A stretch of DNA of 64,000 nucleotides from positions 1 through 64,000 of the forward strand of contig NZ_CP071091.1 of the NCBI RefSeq assembly GCF_017301635.1, in the 5' to 3' direction. The stretch's first letter is position 1, and each line of letters opens with the position of its first letter. Below the pieces are notes generated by a model. The model saw only the letters and a program-made list of their open reading frames with translations. It made no database searches and had not been told where the DNA came from. Below, piece by piece: positions 20,801 through 25,400 of this stretch. Source of the DNA: Myxococcus landrumus. GTDB lineage: Bacteria > Myxococcota > Myxococcia > Myxococcales > Myxococcaceae. The position numbers and the translations under genes were made by a program.

Positions 20801-23527
20801 GATGGCATCTTCCACGTCGCGGGAGTGCTCGGCGATTCCTTGCTGCGAACCAAGTCACTCGCCGAGGCCGGGAAGGTCCTGCGCCCCAAGGTCCACGGTG
20901 CGTTGAACCTGGATGAAGCCTTCGCCAAGGAGCCGCTGGATGTCTTCGTCCTGTTCTCATCCCTGGCAGGGGCGATGGGCAACGCAGGGCAGAGCGATTA
21001 CGCCTTCGCCAACGGCTTCCTCGATGGCTTCGCGGACACGCGGAACAGCCTGAAGGAGCGCGGACACCGGAGCGGACGGACGGTGTCCATCAACTGGCCG
21101 CTGTGGGACGGAGGGGGAATGCGCCTTCCCCCCGAGGAGCGGCGTTGGTTGGCGGAGCAGCTCGGCATGACGCCGTTGTCGCCCGAGGCGGGGCTCGTGG
21201 CGCTCGCCGATGCGCTGCGGCTGCCCCATTCGAGGCTCCTGGTGATTTCAGGAGACGGCGCTCGCGTGCGGAGCTGGATGGGGGCCCGAGGCGCTCCTGT
21301 GCCCGCCTCCGCGCCAGTGAGCTCCTCACCCGTGGAGGACGCGGAAGGCCCACGTGAGCGCATCGAGCGCTGGCTCGGTGGATTGTTGCGAGCGGAGCTT
21401 CAGCTCGGAGAGCGCGCGCTCCGGATGGAGACACCCTTCGAGCAGTACGGCCTCGACTCCGTTCGCGCCATCCGGTTGACCCGCGTGCTGGAGGGGGAGC
21501 TCGGCGAGTTGTCGAAGACGCTGTTCTACGAGTACCCCAGCGTTCGCGAGCTGGCGGGGCATCTCCTCGAGAAGTACCGCGGGGTGCTGGAGCGCAAGCT
21601 GGGGGCCTCGCCCACGCCGGTCGCTTCGCCTGCTCCGGTGGCGACGCGCAGGGGGCCCGAAGCCGAGTCACCGGAGGCACTGGTGGGGACGCGCTCCGGG
21701 GACATCGCCATCATCGGCGTCGCGGGGCGGTATCCCCAGGCTGAGAACCTGGAGGTCTTCTGGGCGAACCTTCGCGAGGGCCGGGACTCCATCACCGAGA
21801 TTCCCTCGTCGCGCTGGAACCTCCAGCGGAGCTTCGACGCCGACCGCTCCCGGCCGGGCACGAGCTACGGGAAGTGGGGCGGCTTCCTCGACGGCGTCGC
21901 GGAGTTCGACCCGCTGCTCTTCAACATCTCGCCGAGGGAAGCGGAGTGGATGGACCCGCAGGAGCGGCTGTTCCTCCAGACCGCCTGGCACACGTTCGAG
22001 AGCGCGGGCTACACGCGGTCCCGGCTTGGGCGTGACGTGGGGGTGTACGTCGGCGTGATGTATTCCGAGTACCAGCTCCACGGCGCATCCGCGGGTGACG
22101 CGGAGCAGGGCTCGCCGGTCAGTGGTTCCTACGCGGCCATCGCCAACCGGGTGTCGTTCTTCTTCGACCTCGCGGGCCCCAGCATCGCGCTGGACACGAT
22201 GTGCTCGTCCTCGCTGGTGGCGCTCCACCTCGCGTGTGAGGCCATTCGTGGCGGAGAGGTCTCGATGGCGCTCGCGGGAGGCGTCAACGTCTCGGTGCAT
22301 CCCCAGAAGTACGTCAACCTCAGCGCGGGACAGTTCCTCTCCACGGATGGCCGCTGCCGCAGCTTCGGGGCCGGTGGGGACGGGTATGTCCCGGGCGAAG
22401 GCGTGGGCGCCGTCCTGCTGAAGTCGCTGGAGCAGGCGGTCCGGGATGGGGACCCGATTCACGCCGTCATCAAGGGCAGCGCCATCAATCACGGTGGGCG
22501 AGTGAACGGGTACACCGTCCCGAATCCGAATGCCCAGGCGGACGTGGTCGCGCGGGCTCTCTCTCGTGCGGGAGTCTCGGCGGCGGACCTCGGCTACATC
22601 GAGGCCCATGGCACGGGGACCTCGCTGGGGGACCCCATCGAAATCGCGGGTCTGGAGCGGGTCTTCCGCCAGGCCGGAGCGAAGTCCGGGAGCTGCGCCA
22701 TCGGGTCGGTGAAGTCGAACATCGGCCACCTCGAAGCGGCGGCGGGAATCGCGGGGCTCACCAAGCTGCTGCTGCAACTGCGCCACCGGGAGCTGGTTCC
22801 CTCGCTTCACAGCGCGCAGCTCAATCCCAACCTCCGGCTCGAGGAGACGCCGTTCACCGTCCAGCGAGCGCTGGCGCCCTGGCCCGAGGCCTCGCGAGGA
22901 CCTCGGCGGGCGGGCTTGAGCGCGTTCGGCGCGGGCGGCGTCAACGCGCACTTCGTCCTCGAGGAGTACGTCCCCCCGCGTGAGGAGCGTGCACCTGCGC
23001 CCGCCGTGGGGCCGCTGCCGTTCGTGTTCTCCGCGAGAACGGAGGCGAGCCTCCTCGGCATGCTCAATGCGATGGTGGGCTTCCTGCGCGGCTCCAAGGC
23101 TGCTCCGAGGGATGTCGCCTTCACGCTCGCTCGGGGCCGGGAGGCCATGGAGCACCGGCTGGTGCTGATGGCGTCGGACCTGCCGGAGCTGTCACGGCGA
23201 TTGGAGCAGGCGCTCGCCGGAAGGACGGAGCCCTCCACCTATCGGGGCCGAGTGCCGCTGGGGCGCGAGCTGCTCGCGAAGGTAAAGGGGCGTTCACTCG
23301 AGGACCTCGCTCGGTTGTGGGCGACGGAGGCCGACCTCGATTGGACCCTGCTGCCCGCGCTGGGCGGAGGGCGAATCCTGCCCTTGCCGGGGTACTGCTT
23401 CGAGACCCGGCGGTACTGGCTGTGGCCTTCGGAGACAGAGCCCCTCACGTTGCTGCGAGGGCTCCGAGACGGCGCACTCTCGATTGAAGAGGTGGAGGCG
23501 AGGATGAGCGCGGGGGTGGTGCGATGA
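515..23527 (+). CDS. Hybrid NRPS/trans-AT PKS, 7670 aa, oxazole-forming (rhizopodin-type)
   Basis: Start chosen at ATG 515, one base after the previous stop and 6-7 bases after the purine-rich site GGGGGAGG; an in-frame GTG at 482 would lie inside the upstream gene. Approximate domain order in residues: Cy 34-460, Cy 480-895, A 930-1435, PCP 1448-1525, Ox 1530-1760; KS1 1770-2185, ACP 2360-2435; KS2 2455-2885, KR 3050-3515, ACP 3525-3600; KS3 3635-4050, O-MT 4215-4510, ACP 4530-4605; KS4 4633-5060, DH 5216-5480, ACP 5500-5575; KS5 5605-6030, DH 6196-6455, KR 6465-6920, ACP 6945-7025; KS6 7060-7490, then a short C-terminal docking tail. There is no AT domain; each KS is followed only by the linker ending LPTYPFxRxRYW, so malonyl must be loaded in trans. 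KS1 and KS3 lack the His of the HGTGT motif. The stop overlaps the next start (ATGA). The order matches the second half of rhizopodin assembly; that assignment is inferred from predicted chemistry. Confidence 0.97.
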   Translation: MFVPDDPSLEAFRQLPREEKLRRIAALMEKRKAEFPLTELQEAFSAGRLMGTAAERVGCHFYLELNLAGLDVGRLREAWKQLLQRHAMLRAVILPHGRQSVRSELPGVEWTEYDLGDASARELSDHLARVRAELSHKVYAPEDWPLHELRITRAPGGWGVVHLSMDEWIVDATSLSLLLTEWRALYERPHDAPAPLSCSFHDYVEAQQHFEGTPRYQEALNYWLSKLEPLPGGPSLPAAGTKAPGKTRTRRTFSLDEDGWSRLRQQAEALGVSPTVVVLTAFTEALAQLSAEKRFALVMTYAHRLPFHPEVERLVGPFTSTGLFVADEGADQTRTEKARTYQRQLWEDLDHAQVSSVRVLRVLRTRSRATPGTAFPVVFTSMLGLDASERDTGWLGQVTHMVSQTPQVHLDCQVGQRHGRLHVHWDVAEDAFAPGTVEVLFHQFQLALRSWDAAGETRNNATIEPPALLAVTSEAAHREEEFPLTDVQQAYLAGRGPQGGSDTSCQIYQEFDAAELDVPRLESAWQGLVERHEMLRVRFLPNGRQRFLPRCEPYRFSLLDLRGQADVEARLEAIRHELTHTAFPLDGGPLFAIRVSRLATSRWRIHFAIDTLIADGPSIARLFEEWFARYVDPSSDVTRPLGLSYRDYCVALQRFRATPLAAEHQAHWERRLAEAPGGLPPSLRGGKPLAPGAVPARERRTGVVPEWRRLKAHAERWGVDAEWVALTAFCEVLARPHPEKSFTIVVVDWRRLAVHPDVDEVVGDFTSLRWCVRETLPGLSFLERVRRNMERLQEDARCGAVSGLGALRKLLRGGGVDRGVFPVVFTSSLPRPPLQLPAGFSTGEGLSHTPNVLLDTIHFEVDGQLRFHFDAVAGAIPSEALERAFTEYEHLLAKLCAEPDWERFVPEMSVGASPRGDVHPSHDARNDTHVAFPLERCLHEWMEDQADKTPDLVAVRQGERALTFRELEAEANRWAHVLRGLGVGKDSLVAVMVERSVELVVALVAVLKAGGAYLPFDPEYPEERLKLMADDARPRVLLTQRRFEHLLRSFSGHRLSLDGEPSVKAQQPTTRPAKISDPDHLAYVLYTSGSTGKPKGCMVSHRAICNRLLWMQLRYPLSEKDRVLQKTPFTFDVSVWEFFWPLMTGAELVLAAPGGHRDSRYLATLIQEARITTCHFVPGMLALFLEDPKAAGCVSLRQVFTSGEALPPAVMERCLKTLPTGLHNLYGPTEAAVDVSFWECRSRADGKVPIGKPIANTQLFILDAASREVGAGAVGELHIGGVNLARGYLDRPDLTAERFVPDPVSGTPGARLYRTGDLARSLPDGEIEFLGRADFQVKLRGNRIELGEVEAALGVHPEVEEVVVVVRDHDTPDPKLVAYAAARQGKRLTSDALRAYARERLPAAMVPNVVVELPELPRTRHGKVDRAALPWPVSAPTQRQDGGAGRAEVEAEIARFFRDSLQAQDVNVTKDVFDLGATSFTIVRMVQWLERSKGVSVPLELFLKDPTIRGIATHVTAQERTPPRVEAATETVSEQVSFFSAEERQRFKDRALHLRHDLDGLPSLLLEHSARDEAAYVRRGCPERFLPGPIPFERFNAFLSLLRQGSVKGQPRYLYPSAGALYAVQVHLYVKPGAIEDVPGGTYYLHPAEGRLYRLSESTLERHHHFYYNRPHFDGAGFALFLVAQPEAIAPIYGEAALVLAALEAGYLGQLLMMRQAEFGLGLRPIGAINVDEVRASFRLSTSHIVVHSLLGGRVDYDEVRAPTRTDTSGIAIVGMAGRYPQAENLERFWENLRSGHRAIRAAPEGREGVGPGRSAGYLEHIDRFDHLFFGIAPAEARAMDPQERLLLTVMWETLENAGYTAAGLNASARRVGVFVGVMWSDYQNVGQTEWTRSGMAKAYSVHSAIANRISHVLNLRGPSMALDTSCSSALTALHLARESILRGECDAALVGGVNLLAHPYHLSLLTSLGLVSESGRSCAFSAEGSGWAAGEGVGAVLIRRLSDAERERDVIHAVLKGTSVAHLGGGRGFGHPNPTAQASSIREALDAAGVAPETLGYVETAATGASMADAAEMSALNEVLGSQRRASGPCLVGSVKPNIGHLEAASGLSQLTKVLLQLRHRRIAPTIDSEPQSPLIRPEPDVLAVNRTLVDWPHGGEVPPRALINAFGSTGSCAHAVIEGYRGPARKSAEVGTCVVVLSAVTQGQVTRSARRLADHLRALPAEQRPPLVDIAFTLATGRLAMSSRLALVVETVDDLMERLRAVAQGAEPGAGVHRGQAADDRASQPLLTEKGADADSLGRGWVEGRAVDWKRHFPADARRVELPTYSFEEHVHWLGGAAEAVSPTPVVLEVTERPELEAMRDFLARVYAEESELPVARVEPHVRFERLGLNSYLVGRLNARLEREGFRGLSKTLFYERQSLQELAPYLLEKHGDALPKRLSGDGEHVTASTHLSEPIAIVGVAGRYPMAEDLDQLWENLAQGRDCIVEVPAQRWDHSRYFDPRRGQPGKTYNKWGGFLDGADCFDPLFFGITPRDAEWIDPQERLFLETAWATVEDAGYTRESLKRSTGGSVGVFVGVMYGEYQLFGAPAGSTPVGQAYGSIANRVSYCLDISGPSLAVDTLCSSSLTAIHLAVESLRRGECAAAIAGGVNLSLHPSKYLLHAQAQMSASDGRCRSFGAGGDGFAPGEGVGAVLLKPLARAEADGDVIHAVIRATATNHGGRTSGYTVPNPGAQARLIEAALTAGRIEPGSVSYIEAHGTGTSLGDPIEAAGIIEAMSAPGRERCAIGSIKSNIGHLESAAGIAALTKVLLQLRHGRIAPSLHSRVLNPNIDFSATPFFVPQELSTWAAGRDSEGRPQRRRAGISSFGAGGANAHVIVEEYLAPASAPVAHEGAPQLLVLSARTDERLRVQAERLAAFLERDGVPPLEDIAHTTRVGREALARRIAVIASTRAEAASALHAFCQGEVSPAVIQGASRTEASAREVRSLDMAESARVRLRGLGTRWASGEDVAWDELGAGAKRVPLPTYPFERQRYWLPVTAPTHPPEDGAQVLLYQPEWRPLPVVKNAPSPTGPVLLFDTDPPFTASWAASCTRVVPGRIFRRRDESTYEINPHSKDDFHQLTWELMRRGALPRSILYRWAHPDILSGERSDDAFFSVFWLTKALMVAKAERVDLLFIHPWVDGATVARFAAMAAFAKSLRRENPGYRFKTLAVDPEVPASPLASLVAGELASIGSEPTEVRYAMGRRWGKYYVPTEEAPEQDVGEEMPDRPVYLVTGGTGAIGLLLTEHLVRTERARVALVVRTSPSEAQERRLRDLRDVVVIHGDVSQPEAAVAAVATVKRCFSALHGVVHAAGTLRDGLLRDKSAEDAREVLSAKMAGVLTLDEATRDEALVSFVCVSSLAGALGNAGQCDYAYANAFLDEFTLWREQQRAAGLRRGVTRSILWPPWAEGGMQVPTALMAEVTRRTGMLPLPSDEALSLWSRVTRSGPSVCVPLYGDPAKLHQVFEEEATPTVAETPPAPPALEALQDTMELLTRVLVEDTKIPTEEWDAGAHFSEYGLDSLAVGRVTRALETFFGPLPQTLMLDHPTPRDLGRHLSSLRRTPVSEPPRPPEAASPLPVRRVAREEQGLDDIAIVAFDGRYPGAANPEALWENLRAGVTSITPVPPSRWDAGAHDRIYCSTGGFIDGVEDFDYRFFHINPAEARQLHPEERLLLQCVWSMLERAGRGPSSLRDERTGVFVGVTSLTYPLRAVESWVAGRDTPPDVTTYSLANRLSHFFNWSGPSLVVDTACSSSLVALHLACESIRRGECESAVAAGANLYLHPSKYLRMCQNHLLATRPHGIFAREGDGFVPGEGVGSVLLMPLRRAVSGGHPIQGVIKATGVAHSGRTTHFLTPSASAQAALQRETLQRSGLSVDRIGYVELQAMGSSVGDAVEWSALKQVFEARSSARPCALGSLKPNIGHLESASGMAQLAKVLLQLRHEELAPSHFAASLNRDISLDGAPFQLQRERAPWPRVGEEPRAALLSSQGAGGMQACVVIEEYVAPRAGKPVPEREELFPLSARTAAQLREAAVQLRSFVATTQEPLSGIAFTLQSGRDAFQHRLAVVAGSRAELVRGLDDFLERRESGPHVLTGVVTRLHEPSTVESSELAEALARWDLTRLGQWWTRNVSIPWSEWVDGPPPRRVLLPTYPFEKRRCWMQDEAEGTVVSRYYDHFAPDSDVDEGEKHLVFAPLRERPPGFSWLKTFVEPEKHRAEYERMVASQREMKDLLLSRLPGSKREFRVLDLGCGLGTDLLGLARRHPSLQGHGHTLSPRQAEACRRRFELAGLGHRLEVSCRDSAHGDYADTYAAIIGFEVTFHIADKENLFRLVARHLEPDGRLLLIDVVTTTVTEIDAAHLGQHTSTQRQFAEVLAAHGLEVVEVIDASAPVGRFLDDPDFETNLASLSAAHPSLHQTEPEHRGWHRFGMGLRMGLFRYLLMEVRKAGDSADSLLARNEAAFAHATPYPGEPAQPALPAARSVVAPKPGVSPEQQLRALVARILEYREDELDGDARFTELGMSSLQQVLLVDEVNRTFGLKLKAHSIYDHSSIRDLARHVGSAEPRRPEHVPVEVLAKPVPPPRADLHVQPDDIAVVGLSARFPGAKDAKALWENLIKGVDSVREVPSERWSLDGFYDARGGTGRSVSKWAGFLDEVDRFDPLFFNIAPVEAEVMDPQQRLFLEACWHALEDAGHAGSRLSGLRCGVFAGVTSADYSYRVGSPAVAEQMAQAMLGNDHSILAARIAYHLNLKGPTLAVNTACSSSLVAVHLACQSLLRGETEMMLAGGVSLYLNPNAFVVMSQAGILSPGGRCRTFSAGADGIAVGEGVGVVVLKKLDRALADGDHIYGVIKGSGINQDGKTNGITAPSAESQSALERSVYERFGIHPETLTYVEAHGTGTLLGDPIEVTALTSAFSAQTSRRGFCAIGSVKSNIGHTSAAAGVAGLIKVLLSLEHGMLPPTLHAAEVNPHIDFEESPFYVNHLPRPWVPDAGLGLRRAALSAFGFSGTNCHMVIEQPPARRDSEDAEEVVLPLSAQTEAQLRELVERLRRQLSSTEQARGLGDIAYTLQSGRRELACRLALVVSGRREALERLRGVLAGEQELEGVYRAGAEASRTSIAHGFAARWVKGEQVDWSRLHEGKQRQRVPLPLYPFARQRYWVEETPEAPKQPTPSPLSRRLVGSEFYLTDHVVDGQRVLPGVMALEFAWTACERALGTPARIESMVWSRPVRHGGAPLDVELRLAPGGEGADFELVDGRSKDVYSQGRIVLSRGSRGGARSVESVDVQGLQARAVRVLDADAVYSQFAARGLVYGLRMRSISRLYAGADVALAELAPLAAHDGLTLHPWWLDGALQTILGLSSEEVGDPSMLRLPFSLEALELVGPLAAVRFAHVQRAPGQVGGPIAKFNLCLLDGEGRVLARLRELALRATGSRVAVPPPPTSVPRAPQAGPLDGVEGHLRTVFSRVLKLAPEQFDAAEPFEKYGIDSLLVTRLTRELSKDFGPLSMTLLFECQTMGELARYLTERHGDMVIRLVSTAPEPESLVLEEVPRAVSSTPVPEDAIAIIGVSGRYPQAATLEDFWENLRTGRDSIVQVPSERWDVDRFFNPDRTRLGSTYTRWGGFLEDADKFDPLFFNIPPSDAGLIDPQERLFLETAWATLEDAGYTRARLGRRVGVFVGVMYGEYQFYGVEALQAGGNIALSSSYASIANRVSYSLNLQGPSLAVDTMCSSALTAIHLACNALRQGECEAALAGGVNLSLHPNKYLSLSQGQFASTDGRCRSFGEGGDGYVPGEGVGAVLLKPLSRAVADGDRVLGVIRGSALNHGGKTNGYTVPNPKAQGELIEAALRRSGVDPRTIGFVEAHGTGTSLGDPIEISALTHAFRRFTEDERFCGIGSVKSNIGHLESAAGIAALTKVLLQMRHRTLVPTIHVDSLNPHIDFEHSPFRVQRAEAPWVPGSRTEPRLRAAISSFGAGGSNAHLVVEDWAPAESSALRPEAQGAWLIPLSARDEGRLIEVVRRLREHLRSAGAAVRLDDVSYTLCVGREQMDERLALVVTSMEELVAALGRWLEGARDEAPFHRGRRTAGGARASSVEGQGGQTLEVLARRWVQGAELSLTELPRDGARIIALPTYPFARERHWFVPVTSPRKERGPAPHPSTRLDRDSVGVRGHEVAGRVIVPAATLLEMVRASVGSDSVILRNVALTEPVDVTAEAVEVMVHFAPTSDEGVQEFEVVSRQGGTRRVHAQGRVARRGGATPERVDLDALRARCGVSLRGSEVYSRFRAAGLEYGPAFQSIQTLHGGEADALALLVLPSEQEPDRFALHPVLLDGAFQAVVGLFLAREASSNGPATVPFAMGEVERLGALPSRCWAHVSRSTRGAANALLHEYDVRLLDEVGNVLAKVSRLVSRPMATPGTSGTHYFRPVWMAADVSAVASPPPRVTLVLDSRDDVRTALPEPAVLVQPGDGFRRVDRLHYEVSPASEGDFSQLFDALRSEGLEPECILHLWPLRSASWPSLEDFESLFELARALVRQRGKKPVRLLSVGEANGEGGHPLVEGLGAFLRSVALEDPAIRGSVLTLTGAKVLRGDQLAKLLSVEVESQEPEVHVDGAVRRVRRLEGVSRPVEWEGLPLKNRGRYLITGGLGGLGGLVATFLARQFKARLLLCGRSPIEAAGAERLRQLAAVGADVHYQVADVAEAAECQRLAVEARTRLGGLDGIFHVAGVLGDSLLRTKSLAEAGKVLRPKVHGALNLDEAFAKEPLDVFVLFSSLAGAMGNAGQSDYAFANGFLDGFADTRNSLKERGHRSGRTVSINWPLWDGGGMRLPPEERRWLAEQLGMTPLSPEAGLVALADALRLPHSRLLVISGDGARVRSWMGARGAPVPASAPVSSSPVEDAEGPRERIERWLGGLLRAELQLGERALRMETPFEQYGLDSVRAIRLTRVLEGELGELSKTLFYEYPSVRELAGHLLEKYRGVLERKLGASPTPVASPAPVATRRGPEAESPEALVGTRSGDIAIIGVAGRYPQAENLEVFWANLREGRDSITEIPSSRWNLQRSFDADRSRPGTSYGKWGGFLDGVAEFDPLLFNISPREAEWMDPQERLFLQTAWHTFESAGYTRSRLGRDVGVYVGVMYSEYQLHGASAGDAEQGSPVSGSYAAIANRVSFFFDLAGPSIALDTMCSSSLVALHLACEAIRGGEVSMALAGGVNVSVHPQKYVNLSAGQFLSTDGRCRSFGAGGDGYVPGEGVGAVLLKSLEQAVRDGDPIHAVIKGSAINHGGRVNGYTVPNPNAQADVVARALSRAGVSAADLGYIEAHGTGTSLGDPIEIAGLERVFRQAGAKSGSCAIGSVKSNIGHLEAAAGIAGLTKLLLQLRHRELVPSLHSAQLNPNLRLEETPFTVQRALAPWPEASRGPRRAGLSAFGAGGVNAHFVLEEYVPPREERAPAPAVGPLPFVFSARTEASLLGMLNAMVGFLRGSKAAPRDVAFTLARGREAMEHRLVLMASDLPELSRRLEQALAGRTEPSTYRGRVPLGRELLAKVKGRSLEDLARLWATEADLDWTLLPALGGGRILPLPGYCFETRRYWLWPSETEPLTLLRGLRDGALSIEEVEARMSAGVVR
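5815..7830 (+). other. PKS module: non-elongating KS (KS1) - ACP
   Basis: The KS has the active-site Cys (DTSCSSAL, Cys codon 6293-6295) and the second His (KPNIGH). The HGTGT motif reads AATGAS, so the first catalytic His is missing. Only an ACP (GLNSYLV) follows. In trans-AT PKSs such KS0 domains pass the chain on without extension; here it would move the oxazolyl thioester from the NRPS to the PKS part. Confidence 0.85.
7878..11330 (+). other. PKS module: KS2-KR-ACP (beta-hydroxy)
   Basis: The KS is complete (DTLCSSS, EAHGTGT, KSNIGH). The KR has the nucleotide-binding TGGTGAIG and the Ser/Tyr pair in CVSSLAGALG and DYAYAN. The LDD-like motif reads LRD and keeps the final Asp, which predicts a B-type (D-hydroxy) ketoreductase. 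The ACP has GLDSLAV. Expected product is oxazole-CH(OH)-CH2-CO-ACP. Confidence 0.88.
11410..14340 (+). other. PKS module: non-elongating KS3 - O-methyltransferase - ACP
   Basis: The KS has DTACSSS, but LQAMGSS stands where HGTGT should be, so it should not condense. The methyltransferase (about 13150-14050) has the SAM motif VLDLGCGLGTD and lacks the EIGAGTGGTT signature of PKS C-methyltransferases, so it is called O-MT. The ACP serine lies in GMSSL. Following a KR module, it should methylate the new beta-hydroxyl (predicted C11-OMe). Confidence 0.83.
14405..17250 (+). other. PKS module: KS4-DH-ACP without KR
   Basis: The KS is complete (NTACSSS, EAHGTGT, KSNIGH). The DH (about 16160-16960) has HVVDGQRVLP, fitting HxxxGxxxxP, and DGALQ, fitting DxxxQ. 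The ACP has GIDSLLV. No ketoreductase lies between KS and ACP, so a KR acting from another module (most simply the next) is needed before dehydration can occur. Confidence 0.85.
17320..21600 (+). other. PKS module: KS5-DH-KR-ACP (alkene)
   Basis: The KS is complete (DTMCSSA, EAHGTGT, KSNIGH). The DH has HEVAGRVIVP and DGAFQ. The KR has TGGLGGLG, LFSSLAGAMG and DYAFAN, with LGD in place of LDD (B-type, as expected for a trans-alkene). The ACP has GLDSV. With the preceding KS-DH module it should make a conjugated diene. An in-frame TTA leucine codon lies at 17543-17545 within the KS. Confidence 0.87.
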
Positions 23528-25400
23528 TGACGACTCGGACTCGGATTCTGCAGGCGGTGCGGTCCGGCGAAGTGACTCCCGAGGAGGGGCTTCGCCAGCT
23601 CCAGGCGCTCTCCTCCACTGCGCCCAGGCTCGAGGTTCCTCTCGCGGTGTGGCGCTCCCTGTGGCGAGCCACCGGAGCGTTGCCGGAAGGGGACTCGCGA
23701 GGAGCGATGGACGAGGTCCTCATCCTAGACCGCGATGAGCGCTTCCGTGCCGCGTGCCTCACGGAGCATGGCGCCACGCGGGGTGCATCGTCCCCCGTGC
23801 TGGTCTTGCGTGGTGGTGACTTCGAGCAGGTGGACGCCCGGACGTATCGAGTCGATCCACGACGTGCCGAGGACTTCCGTCGCCTCGTCGAAGCACTGAA
23901 GGCGGCGGGGATACGGCCCACGCGGGTCATCTCTCTTTGGGGGGCGACGGAGGCGTCCGAGGGCGCCGCATCGGTCGAGGCCGCGCTGGAGGAGGGCTTT
24001 GACGCCGTCGTGCACCTGATTCAAGCCTTGCAGGCACAGCGCCTGGGCGAACCTCTGAAGATTCTCGCGGTCCACACGGAGACGGAGGGGGCCCGTGCCG
24101 CGGCCCATGCGGCGCTCGCGGGGTTGGGACATGCGCTGTGGCTGGAGAACCCGCAGCGCGTCCTGCGCACCATCGAACTTCGGGAGCGGGCGGAGCGGCT
24201 CTCGCGGGCTTGTGTCGCGGCGCTCCTGGAGGAGCCGGAAGGGCCCCCCGCACGCGTTCGCTACGCGGACGGACAGCGCTGGGTGAAGGTGTTGGACGAG
24301 GGGACGGTCGTGCAGCGACGGTCGAGCCCTGGGAACACGCGGCTGCGTGAGCGCGGTGTGTACCTGCTCACGGGAGGGCTTGGGGGCCTGGGTCGCATCG
24401 TGGCCGAGCATCTGGCCCGGTGCTGCCGTGCGCGGCTGGTGATTTCGGGGCGCAGGGTGCCGACGCGGGACGATGAGTCGACGCTGGACTCCTTGCGGAG
24501 GCTCGGCGCCGAGGTGCTCTACGTCGCCGCGGATGTGAGTCAACGAGAGGGGGGCTCCTCGCTTCTCTCCGAGGCGCGTCGCCGCTTCGGTGCGTTGCAC
24601 GGTGTCTTCCACGGGGCAGGCGTGGCGGCACGGACGGGCATCGTCTTGGAGAAGTCCCTGCCCGCCATGCGGTCCGTGCTGACGCCGAAGGTGGCGGGAG
24701 CAGTGCTGCTCGATGAGCTGACCCGCGACGAGCCCCTGGACTTCTTCGTGCTGCTGTCTTCGTTGGCGAGTCAGGGGCTCAGCGAGGGAGTGGGAGAGTA
24801 CGCCTTCGCCAATCGCTTCCTCGATGAGCTCGCGGAGCAGCGCGCTGCCCGGGTGCGGCGGGGAGAGGGCGGCTCGGGGGCCTCGCTCTCCATCTCCTGG
24901 CCGTACTGGCGGGAGGGGGGCATGCGCCAGAGCGCGGCGGTCATCGAGGACATGCGTGAGCGCGCCGGACTGGAGCCGCTCTCCACGGAGGATGGGCTGA
25001 CGCTGTTGGACCATGCGCTGGAGTCCGGCGCCACCTGGTGCCTGCCCATCGCGGGAGACCGGGACGCGTTCGCGAAGTACCTCACGCAATTCGAGCCTCG
25101 GCCCTCAACACCTCCGGCCACCGTCGTCGCTCAGGGCTCGCGGGCGGGGAGCCCATGGCTGGAGGACTTGCTCAAGCGTCTCACCGCGGAGCTCGCGGGG
25201 ATGCCGAGCGAGGAGGTCGAGCTGGAGCGGCGCCTGACGGACTACGGGCTCAACTCCATTGCCCTCACGCGTCTCATGAAGCTGCTGTCGGACACGCTCG
25301 GCGCGCTTCCTCGGACCTTGTTGCTCGAGCACCAGACGCTGGCCGCGCTGCGGGACTACCTCCTCCAGCACCATGCGGCGGCGCTGGCCTCGGCGGCCGG
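21690..25400 (+). other. PKS module split over two proteins: KS6 // KR-ACP
   Basis: The complete KS (DTMCSSS, EAHGTGT, KSNIGH) closes the first protein. Its KR (TGGLGGLG, LLSSLAS, EYAFAN) and ACP (GLNSIA) open the second. The KR motif is AAR instead of LDD, which predicts an A-type (L-hydroxy) product. Short charged tails on either side of the ATGA junction (for example ALSIEEVEARM and VRSGEVTPEEGLRQL) are probable docking elements. Confidence 0.85.
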
